DNA from: Streptomonospora mangrovi
Lineage (GTDB): Bacteria > Actinomycetota > Actinomycetes > Streptosporangiales > Streptosporangiaceae
NCBI RefSeq assembly: GCF_027604915.1
Contig: NZ_JAJAQC010000032.1
Span: 1-64,000, forward strand
DNA length: 64,000 nucleotides
Direction of reading: 5' to 3'
Shown: positions 47,176-54,156 of the stretch, piece after piece
Layout of the letters: every line of letters starts with the position of its first letter
Position numbering within the stretch: the first letter of the stretch is position 1
Made by a program: the position numbers and the translations under genes
Notes under the pieces: generated by a model
The model's input: only the letters and a program-made list of their open reading frames with translations
The model's database searches: none
Told to the model about the DNA's origin: nothing

Positions 47176-48339
47176 GTGAGACGCATCGGTGCGCTGGTGG
47201 TATCGGCTCTCCTGGTGGCGGGGGTGGCGGTGGCCGCCGCGTGGAACCTGTGGGGCCCCTCGACCACGGTGGTCACCGGCGTGATCGGCTCGGAGAAGGC
47301 CACCTTCTTCGCCGACCCCGAGGTGGTCGAGCGGCTGGCCGAACTCGGCTACGAGGCCGACATCCGCACCGGCGGCTCCCGCGAGATCGCCACCACCGAC
47401 CTGGACGGCGTGGACTTCGCCTTCCCCAGCAGCGACCCCTCCGCCGAGGTGCTGCGCCGCAACAACGCGGTGGACCGGGTGTACCGGCCGTTCTACTCCC
47501 CCATGGTGGTGCTGAGCTACCGGCCCGTGGCGCAGGCGCTGGAGGGCGCCGGGGTGGCCGAGCGGGCGCAGGACGGCACCTGGGACCTCGACATGGCCGC
47601 CTACCTCGACCTCACCGAGGAGCGCACCCGCTGGCGCGACCTGCCCGGCGCCGCACTGGAGGGGGCCGGGCGCGGCGAGGTGCTGATCCGCACCACCGAC
47701 CCGCGCACCTCCAACTCCGCGGCGATGTACCTGGTGGTGGTCTCCTACCTGCTCAACGGCGAGGAGGTCGTCACCGACGCCGCCGCCGAGCCCGACCTGG
47801 TCGAGGAGGCCGCCCGCCTGTTCCTCGCCCAGGGCAGCCCGCCCGCCAGCTCCCAGCAGCCCTTCGACCAGTTCGTGGCGCTGGGCGCCGGGCACACGCC
47901 GCTGCTGTGGGCCTACGAGCAGCAGTACATCACCGCGCGCACCGGCCCCGGCGGGCTGCCCGAGGACGTGGTGCTGCTCTACCCCGGCCCCACCACCGTG
48001 GCCACCCACACCATGCTCCCGCTGTCCGAGGACGGCGACGAGTTCGGCCGGCTGCTGACCGAGGACCCCGAACTCCAGCGCCTGGCCGCCGAGCACGGGT
48101 TCCGCACCACCGAGGCCGGGCGGTTCGCCGACCTGGTCCGCGAGCGGGAGCTTCCGGTGCGCGACCAGGTCGCCGACGTCGTGCCCGCCCCCACCTACGA
48201 GGTGGTCGAGGACCTGATCGGCCGCATCGAGGAGCGCTACACCGCCGACGGGATGCCCGCGCCCGCCGAGGACGACGGCGCGCCCGGCGGCACCGCGGCA
48301 GTGACGACACCGGTACCGGAGGAAGTGGTGCGCACGTGA
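47176..48339 (+). CDS. Membrane-anchored solute-binding-like protein (operon gene 1)
   Basis: The 387-residue protein has an N-terminal hydrophobic helix (residues 3-25) with no clear cleavage site, so it is probably anchored outside. The rest resembles a periplasmic-binding-protein fold of type 2: TGVIGSEKATFFADPEVVERLAELGYEADI, GVDFAFPSSDPS, and TTDPRTSNSAAMYLVVVSYLL. The SNS motif after a TxP is shared with the binding domain of the gene at 49517. No ABC transporter genes accompany it. GTG start with GGGGAG upstream. It begins an operon with TelA, a vWA lipoprotein and an XpaC-like protein. The ligand is unknown. Confidence 0.75.
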   Translation: MRRIGALVVSALLVAGVAVAAAWNLWGPSTTVVTGVIGSEKATFFADPEVVERLAELGYEADIRTGGSREIATTDLDGVDFAFPSSDPSAEVLRRNNAVDRVYRPFYSPMVVLSYRPVAQALEGAGVAERAQDGTWDLDMAAYLDLTEERTRWRDLPGAALEGAGRGEVLIRTTDPRTSNSAAMYLVVVSYLLNGEEVVTDAAAEPDLVEEAARLFLAQGSPPASSQQPFDQFVALGAGHTPLLWAYEQQYITARTGPGGLPEDVVLLYPGPTTVATHTMLPLSEDGDEFGRLLTEDPELQRLAAEHGFRTTEAGRFADLVRERELPVRDQVADVVPAPTYEVVEDLIGRIEERYTADGMPAPAEDDGAPGGTAAVTTPVPEEVVRT

Positions 48340-49520
48340 GCGCCGACACCCCGCTCTCACCCCCCGAGGACGACCTCGTCCTCACCCCGCCCGAGCCCGT
48401 GCGGCCGGTGCGCCCCGAGCGCGCCCGCGACCTCGTGCCGATCGAGGAGGCCAAGCGCGCCGAGCTGCACCGCCGCGCCGACAGCTACGCCGCCGAGCTG
48501 GCGGGCCTGGACCCCCGCTCCCCCGAGTTCCTGGCCCGCGTCGGCGACATCGCCGCCCTGGGCGAGGGCGAGATGCGGGCCTCGGCGGAGTCCACCAACC
48601 GGCTGCTGCGGCGCTCGGTGTCGGGCATGAGCGGCGCCAAGGGCGAGGGCGCCGACGCCCAGCGGCGGGTCGGCGAGGGGCTGCTGGAGCTGCGCCGCAC
48701 GGTCGAGGACCTCGACCCCAAGGACGCCGGCCGCCTCACCGGGCGCCGCCTGCTGGGCTTCCTGCCGTTCGGCAACGCGGCGCGCGACCTGGTCCACCGC
48801 TACCAGGCGGCCGACACCAGCCTCAACCGCATCGTGGCGAGCCTGCGCTCGGGCCAGGACGAGCTGCGCCGCGACAACGCCGCGCTGCACAACGAGCGGG
48901 CCCGGCTGTGGGAGACCATGGGCCGCCTCCAGGAGTACGCGGTGCTGGCCGAGGCGCTGGACGCCGCCGTGCAGCGCCGCGTGGACGCCGCCGACCCCGA
49001 CACCGCCGCCCGGCTGCGCGCCGACGTGCTGTTCCCCGTCCGCCAGCGCCACCAGGACCTGCTCACCCAGCTCGCCGTGTGCGTGCAGGGCTACCTGGCG
49101 CTGGACACCCTGCGGCGCGGCAACGAGGAGCTGATCAAGGGCGTGGACCGCGCCGCCACCACCACGGTCTCGGCGCTGCGGGTGGCGGTCACCGTGGCCC
49201 AGGCGCTGGCCAACCAGAAGCGGGTGGTGGAGCAGGTCGACGCGCTGCGCGGCACCACCGAGGACATCATCGCGGCCAACGCCGAGATGCTGGCCACCCA
49301 GAGCGAGGACGTCCAGCGCATCGCCGCCGACCCGGCGGTGGGCGTGGAGACGCTGCGCGAGGCGTTCCGCCGGATCTACGCCACCATCGACAAGATCGAC
49401 CACTTCAAGGAGCAGGCGGTGGAGAACATGGCCGCCACGACCGAGGCCCTGCGCGGCGAACTGGAGGCCGCGGGCACCTACCTGGAGCGCTCGCGCCGCC
49501 CCGGCGAGTCGGACCGATGA
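48336..49520 (+). CDS. TelA family toxic anion resistance protein
   Basis: The 394-residue cytoplasmic protein is largely helical and coiled coil. It has the TelA features: LTGRRLLGFLPFGNAARDLVHRYQAADTSLNRIVASL, ELRRDNAALHNERARLWETMGRLQEYAVLAEALD, and TTTVSALRVAVTVAQALANQKRVVEQVDALRGTTEDIIAANAEML. TelA/YaaN proteins are linked to tellurite and envelope-stress resistance, but their mechanism is not known. The GTG start overlaps the previous stop by 4 nt and the stop overlaps the next start by 4 nt. Confidence 0.92.
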   Translation: MSADTPLSPPEDDLVLTPPEPVRPVRPERARDLVPIEEAKRAELHRRADSYAAELAGLDPRSPEFLARVGDIAALGEGEMRASAESTNRLLRRSVSGMSGAKGEGADAQRRVGEGLLELRRTVEDLDPKDAGRLTGRRLLGFLPFGNAARDLVHRYQAADTSLNRIVASLRSGQDELRRDNAALHNERARLWETMGRLQEYAVLAEALDAAVQRRVDAADPDTAARLRADVLFPVRQRHQDLLTQLAVCVQGYLALDTLRRGNEELIKGVDRAATTTVSALRVAVTVAQALANQKRVVEQVDALRGTTEDIIAANAEMLATQSEDVQRIAADPAVGVETLREAFRRIYATIDKIDHFKEQAVENMAATTEALRGELEAAGTYLERSRRPGESDR

Positions 49521-51139
49521 GGGCGGCGCGGGCGTGGGCGGCGGCCCTCGCCGCCGCGGCGCTGGCCCTGGCCGGCTGCACCCCCGGCGCGGAGGGGCCG
49601 GGGACCGGCCCGGGCGCGGCCGGTGAGCTGCGGATCCTGGCCGGCAGCGAGATCCGCGACCTGGAGCCGGTCCTGGAGCGCGCCGCCGAGGAGATCGGCG
49701 TCACCGTGCACCTGGACTACACCGGCACGCTGGAGGGCGTGGAGGAGGTCGTCTCCGGGCGCACCGAGGACCGCTACGACGCGGTGTGGTTCTCCTCCAA
49801 CCGCTACCTCAACCTCCAGTCGGGCGGCGCCGAGGCGATCGCCGAGGAGACCCCGGTGATGGCCTCGCCGGTGGTGCTGGGGGTCACCGAGTCGGCGGCG
49901 GCCGACCTGGGGTGGGCCGGGGGCGCCGAGGTCACCTGGGGCGACATCGCCGAGGCCGCGTCATCGGGCGACCTGCGCTTCGGCATGACCAACCCGGCCG
50001 CCTCCAACTCCGGGTTCAGCGCGCTGGTGGGCGTGGCCTCGGCGCTGGCCGACACCGGCTCGGCACTGCGCCAGGAGGACGTGGACGCCGTGGCGCCGCG
50101 GCTGCGCGCGTTCTTCTCCGGCCAGGAGCTGACCGCCGGGTCCTCGGGCTGGCTGGCCGACGCCTACATCCGCCGCGCGTCGGCGCAGGGCGCCGGCGCC
50201 CCGGTGGACGGCCTCATCAACTACGAGTCGGTGCTGCTGTCGCTGAACGAGTCCGGCGACCTGCCCGAGCCGCTGACGCTCGTGCACCCCGCCGACGGCG
50301 CGGTCACCGCCGACTACCCGCTGTCGCTGCTGGCCAGCGCCGACGAGCGGGTGGCCGAGGGCTACGACCGGCTGGTGGAGTACCTGATGTCCGCCGAGGT
50401 GCAGCGGGAGATCACCGACACCACCCACCGCCGGCCGCTGTCGGCGGAGGTCAGCGCCGAGGTGGAGTTCCCCCAGGTGGCCGAGCTGCCGTTCCCCGCC
50501 CAGGAGGAGGTCGCCACCGGGCTGATCCGCAGCTACTTCGACGAGCTGCGTCGGCCCGCCCGCACCGTCTACGTGCTGGACCTGTCGGGGTCGATGGCCG
50601 GGGACCGCCTCGCCGACATGCGCACCGCCATGGGCACCCTCACCGGCGGCGACACCAGCTCGGTCAGCGGCCGGTTCCAGCGCTTCTACGGCCGCGAGCG
50701 GGTGACGCTGCTGCCCTTCGACGGCCGGGTGCGGCCCGCCGAGACCTTCGAGGTGCCCGAGGAGGACCCCGGCCCGGTGCTGGACGACATTCAGGCCAGC
50801 GTGGAGTCGATGGAGGCGGTCGGCGACACCGCCGCCTACTCCGCGCTGTACGAGGCGTTCGAGCGGCTGCGCGGCGAGGACGACGTGGCCGACCGGTTCA
50901 CCTCGGTGGTGCTGATGACCGACGGCGAGGTCAACGCCGGGCTCACCCTGGAGGAGTTCCGCCACGAGCACGCGGGCCTGCCGGCCGAGCTGCGGGAGGT
51001 GCCGGTGTTCCCCGTCGTCTTCGGGGAGTCCGACGCCGCCGAGCTGGAGGAGCTGGCGGAGCTGACCGGCGGGCGCGCGTTCGACGCCCGCCGGGACTCC
51101 CTCGACCAGGCGTTCCGGGAGATCCGTGGCTACCAGTGA
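49517..51139 (+). CDS. Lipoprotein with solute-binding and vWA domains
   Basis: The 540-residue protein has a lipoprotein signal (lipobox LAGC near 21), then a type-2 solute-binding domain (residues about 35-320: LRILAGSEIRDLEPVLERAAEEIG, YDAVWFSSNRYL, MTNPAASNSGFSALVGVASAL, INYESVLLSLN). A von Willebrand A domain follows from about 350. Its metal site is visible: DLSGSM near 355 and MTDGEV near 467. The fusion suggests that ligand binding outside is coupled to metal-dependent protein contact. It is the third gene of the TelA operon, overlapping on both sides (ATGA, then 14 nt). Confidence 0.88.
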   Translation: MRAARAWAAALAAAALALAGCTPGAEGPGTGPGAAGELRILAGSEIRDLEPVLERAAEEIGVTVHLDYTGTLEGVEEVVSGRTEDRYDAVWFSSNRYLNLQSGGAEAIAEETPVMASPVVLGVTESAAADLGWAGGAEVTWGDIAEAASSGDLRFGMTNPAASNSGFSALVGVASALADTGSALRQEDVDAVAPRLRAFFSGQELTAGSSGWLADAYIRRASAQGAGAPVDGLINYESVLLSLNESGDLPEPLTLVHPADGAVTADYPLSLLASADERVAEGYDRLVEYLMSAEVQREITDTTHRRPLSAEVSAEVEFPQVAELPFPAQEEVATGLIRSYFDELRRPARTVYVLDLSGSMAGDRLADMRTAMGTLTGGDTSSVSGRFQRFYGRERVTLLPFDGRVRPAETFEVPEEDPGPVLDDIQASVESMEAVGDTAAYSALYEAFERLRGEDDVADRFTSVVLMTDGEVNAGLTLEEFRHEHAGLPAELREVPVFPVVFGESDAAELEELAELTGGRAFDARRDSLDQAFREIRGYQ

Positions 51140-51818
51140 GCGCCGGGGCGCGCTCGGCGCCGCGGTGGACTACCTGGGCTCCACCCGCAACCTGTGGGGC
51201 GCGGTCGGCGGGCTGGCCGGCCTGGCGCTGGCGTTCACCGGGCTTGTGGGCGCGTTCTGGCCGCTGGCGGTGGCCGCGCTCTACACCGCCGGCGCGCTGG
51301 CGGCGCCCCCGGCCCGGGTGCACCTGGTCGCGGAGTCCACGCGCGCCGAGCTGCGGCGCACCCTGGACGCGCTGGACCGGCTGGCCGGGCGGGTGCGCGA
51401 GCGGCGGTCCCGGCTGCCCGACGGGGTGCCCGAGCGGTTCGCGCGCATGGAGGACAAGCTGCGCGACCTGCTGGGCCGGGAGGAGCTGGTGGCCGCCGAC
51501 CCCGAGGCCGGCTACGAACTGGAGCGGATCGTGCGGCGCGACCTGCCCGAGGCGCTGGAGACCTACCTCAACCTGCCGTGGTGGTACGACGCCTCGCGGC
51601 GGGCCGGGGGCGGCACGAGCGCGGCGGCGCACCTGCGCGAGCAGGTGGAGCTGCTGGAGCGCGACGTGGACCGCACGGCCGAGCGGATGCTGGAGGCCCA
51701 CGCCCGCCGGCAGGACGACCACACCACCTACCTGCGGGAGCGCGGTCGCGCCGGCGGCGCGGCGGACCCGGGCAACCCCCTTGGCGGCCCTGCCGCGGAG
51801 GACGGGGAGCCGGACTGA
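51126..51818 (+). CDS. XpaC-like membrane protein (operon gene 4)
   Basis: The 230-residue product starts at a GTG inside the end of the vWA gene. Two hydrophobic segments form a hairpin near residues 22-58. A helical, charge-rich cytoplasmic part follows (ELRRTLDALDRLAGRVRERRSRLPDG, FARMEDKLRDLL, YELERIVRRDLPEALETYLNLPW). This layout and the YLNLP segment resemble XpaC/YaaM-type proteins, which are encoded beside the TelA homologue YaaN in Bacillus. That pairing supports the assignment, but similarity is modest and was judged by eye. It ends in a disordered tail. Confidence 0.65.
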   Translation: MATSERRGALGAAVDYLGSTRNLWGAVGGLAGLALAFTGLVGAFWPLAVAALYTAGALAAPPARVHLVAESTRAELRRTLDALDRLAGRVRERRSRLPDGVPERFARMEDKLRDLLGREELVAADPEAGYELERIVRRDLPEALETYLNLPWWYDASRRAGGGTSAAAHLREQVELLERDVDRTAERMLEAHARRQDDHTTYLRERGRAGGAADPGNPLGGPAAEDGEPD

Positions 51819-51934
51819 GCCGGGGCGGGTCCGGGTGGGCCGCTGAGTCGGGCCGGGCCGGGCCGAGTGAGAGCGGGCAGGAGCGGGTCGGACCGAGCCG
51901 GCCGCCGGTCGCCGGCGGCCGGGCACGCTGAAGG

Positions 51935-51970
51935 CCGCGGCGCCCGCACGGTGCGGTGCGGGCGCCGCGG
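51935..51970. terminator. 15-bp perfect hairpin between convergent genes
   Basis: CCGCGGCGCCCGCAC (51935-51949) pairs exactly with 51956-51970 across a 6-nt loop. It lies between the end of the TelA operon and the end of the small secreted protein gene on the other strand. Confidence 0.8.
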
Positions 51971-51980
51971 CGCGGCGGGA

Positions 51981-52331
51981 TCAGCCCGTGTAGTTGGGCT
52001 GCTCCTCCTGCGGGGCGCCGGGGGCCGCCTCGGGCACCTCGCCCCACTCGAACTCCTCCGAGGGCTCGGCCACCGGCGGATCGGCCGGAGTCGGCTCGAC
52101 CACCGGCGGGTCAGCAGGAGTCGGCTCGACCACCGGCGGATCGGCCGGCTCCTCGCCCGGCGGCCGGGTCGGGTCGGCCCCCTCGCCCGGCGGGACGGGG
52201 GCCGCCGACGGCGGGGTGCCCGGCCGGGGGTCATCGGTTCGGGGGGGCTCCACGTCGGCGAGGGCGGAGCCGCCGCCGAAGAGCGCCGCCGCGGCGACGA
52301 ACCCGGCGACCAGGGACATCTTGAGTCGCAT
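51981..52331 (-). CDS. Small secreted Pro/Glu-rich repeat protein
   Basis: The 116-residue product has a signal peptide (MRLKMSLVAGFVAAAALFGG, cleavage likely after ALA near 25). A disordered Pro/Glu/Asp-rich mature part follows, including three copies of ADPPVVEPTP-like units. ATG at 52331 has AAAGG at 7 nt; another ATG 6 bp upstream is too close to it. No domain is recognisable. It could be a wall-spanning or surface peptide. The next gene on this strand upstream is an L,D-transpeptidase. Confidence 0.6.
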   Translation of the reverse strand: MRLKMSLVAGFVAAAALFGGGSALADVEPPRTDDPRPGTPPSAAPVPPGEGADPTRPPGEEPADPPVVEPTPADPPVVEPTPADPPVAEPSEEFEWGEVPEAAPGAPQEEQPNYTG

Positions 52332-52457
52332 TGACATGCCTTTCGTCTGAGGGGGTGGACGGTGCGGCGCGGACGGGCTGTGCGCGCCGCACCGGGGACC
52401 GGCGCCGCGCACCGCAGGGCACTCGCGGCGGGGGCCGGGGCTGTGGGGGTCAGGCGG

Positions 52458-53225
52458 TCATTCGGTGACCTCGACCGGGGTGCCCAGCGGGAGGTTCTCG
52501 GCCATCCAGGTGATGTCGTCGTTGGCCACGCGGACGCAGCCGTGGCTGACCTCGCCGCCCAGCTTCGACTCGTCGTCGGTGCCGTGCACCGCGAGCTGGC
52601 CGGGGCCGCCGGCGAACTCCTCCAGAGTGGGCGAGAACCCGCTCAGGCCGAAGGCGTAGGCGCCGTAGTCGCCGTCGGGCTCGGGCGGCCGGAGCAGCTC
52701 GGTGAAGTAGTAGCGGCCGGGCGGGGTGGGGGTGTCCTCGGTGCCGACCGCGATATCGCCGGAGCGGACCTCCTCGCCGCCGTCCAGCACGCGGAAGGCG
52801 AAGTCGCCGAGGTCGACGTGCAGGCTCAGGGTGGTGCTCGACAGCTCGACGTCGGAGGTGCGCACCCAGCCGGTGCTGCCGTTGGGGCGGACGGGCAGCA
52901 GCACCTCCAGCCAGTCGCCCCGCTCCTCCTCGACCAGGAAGGTGCGGTCGGCGCCGAAGTCGTTGGGGCTGGCCAGGGTCTCGGTGACGGCGCCGTCCGG
53001 CGCGTCGCGCACCTCGATCTCGGCGCCGGCGGCGGTGGCGATCAGCGCGGGCCGCCCGTCCTGCGCGGCGGGCGCGTCCTCCTCGGCGGCGGGCTCCGCG
53101 CCGCCCTCGTCGGAGGTGCCGCCCGAGGAGCAGCCGGCCAGGGCCAGCAGCAGGGCGGCCAGGGCGGGGGCGGCGGCGCCGCGCACGGCCGCGCCGGGGC
53201 GCCGCGTTCGGGGGTGAGGGTTCAT
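52458..53225 (-). CDS. L,D-transpeptidase (YkuD) lipoprotein
   Basis: The 255-residue protein has a lipoprotein signal peptide (lipobox LAGC near 32), an SH3-like domain (VRDAPDGAVTETLASPNDFGADRTFLV, GWVRTSDVEL) and a C-terminal YkuD domain. The catalytic motif is HGTDD ... SHGCVRVAND near 215-240, with Cys as nucleophile. It should make 3-3 cross-links in peptidoglycan or attach proteins to it. The Ala/Glu-rich linker after the lipid site is disordered. RBS GGA lies 5 nt upstream. It is divergent from a two-component system that may control it. Confidence 0.93.
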   Translation of the reverse strand: MNPHPRTRRPGAAVRGAAAPALAALLLALAGCSSGGTSDEGGAEPAAEEDAPAAQDGRPALIATAAGAEIEVRDAPDGAVTETLASPNDFGADRTFLVEEERGDWLEVLLPVRPNGSTGWVRTSDVELSSTTLSLHVDLGDFAFRVLDGGEEVRSGDIAVGTEDTPTPPGRYYFTELLRPPEPDGDYGAYAFGLSGFSPTLEEFAGGPGQLAVHGTDDESKLGGEVSHGCVRVANDDITWMAENLPLGTPVEVTE

Positions 53226-53457
53226 GCTTCCATCCGGTCGGTGGTCCGCCGCCGGGGGCGGCGCCGCGGCGCCGCGTCCGCCGGGGCGGTGCGGGGTGGG
53301 ACGGCAACGCACGCTGCCCACCGGATGTGTGAGCGTCGTGAGCGAAATGTGTGATTCCTGTGTGCCCGTGGCCGGGCGCCCCCCTGCGGGCCGCCCGGCG
53401 CGGCGGCGCGGCATACGATCACCCGACAGGAGACCGCGCGGAAGGGGGACCGGCGTC

Positions 53458-54156
53458 GTGTGCGCCCATGTGCTCATCGCCGAGGACGACGTGCAGCAGG
53501 CCGACCTGGTCCGGCGCTACCTGGAGCGCGAGGACCACACCACGGCCGTGGTCCACGACGGCCGCGCGGCCCTGGCCGAGTACCGCCAAGGCCGGCCCGA
53601 CCTGGTCGTGCTCGACGTGATGCTGCCCGGCATGACCGGGCTGGAGGTGTGCCGGCGGCTGCGCGCGGAGTCCGACGTGGCCGTGCTCATGCTGACCGCG
53701 CGCTCCACCGAGGACGACCTGCTGGCCGGCCTGGACATCGGCGCCGACGACTACGTGACCAAGCCCTACAGCCCGCGCGAGCTGATGGCGCGCATCCGCA
53801 CCCTGCTGCGGCGCGCGGCCGCCCCGAGCGGCGCCGAACGGCCGCTGCGCGCCGGCGCGGTGGTGGTCGATCCGGCCCGCCACACCGTGCACGTCGACGG
53901 CGCGCCGGTGGAGTGCACGCCGGCGGAGTTCCAGATGCTGGCGGCGCTGGCGGCCCGGCCCGAGCAGGTCTTCACCCGCTCTCAACTCCTGGAGCGCATC
54001 CACGGCATCGACCGGTTCTTCACCGAGCGCACGATCGACGTGCACGTGAAGAACCTGCGCAAGAAGCTGGAGCCCGACCCGCGGGCGCCCCGGCGGCTGG
54101 TCACCGTCTACGGGGTCGGCTACAAGCTGAGAGGCGGCGATGGGCCGGCGGCGTGA
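53458..54156 (+). CDS. OmpR/PhoB-type response regulator
   Basis: The 232-residue protein starts at a GTG with GGGGGA upstream. The receiver has the acidic pair in IAEDD, phospho-Asp in LVVLDVMLPGMTG near 52, MLTARS, and Lys in VTKPY. The winged helix carries LTR-like ECTPAEFQMLAALAARPEQVFTRSQLLERIHG and TIDVHVKNLRKKLEPDP. It pairs with the kinase gene that overlaps its end by 17 nt. The divergent transpeptidase gene is a possible target. Confidence 0.95.
   Translation: MCAHVLIAEDDVQQADLVRRYLEREDHTTAVVHDGRAALAEYRQGRPDLVVLDVMLPGMTGLEVCRRLRAESDVAVLMLTARSTEDDLLAGLDIGADDYVTKPYSPRELMARIRTLLRRAAAPSGAERPLRAGAVVVDPARHTVHVDGAPVECTPAEFQMLAALAARPEQVFTRSQLLERIHGIDRFFTERTIDVHVKNLRKKLEPDPRAPRRLVTVYGVGYKLRGGDGPAA

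Noticed and set aside
45388-48360. 990-codon minus-strand frame
   Set aside because: It covers three real plus-strand genes and has low-complexity Gly/His/Val composition.
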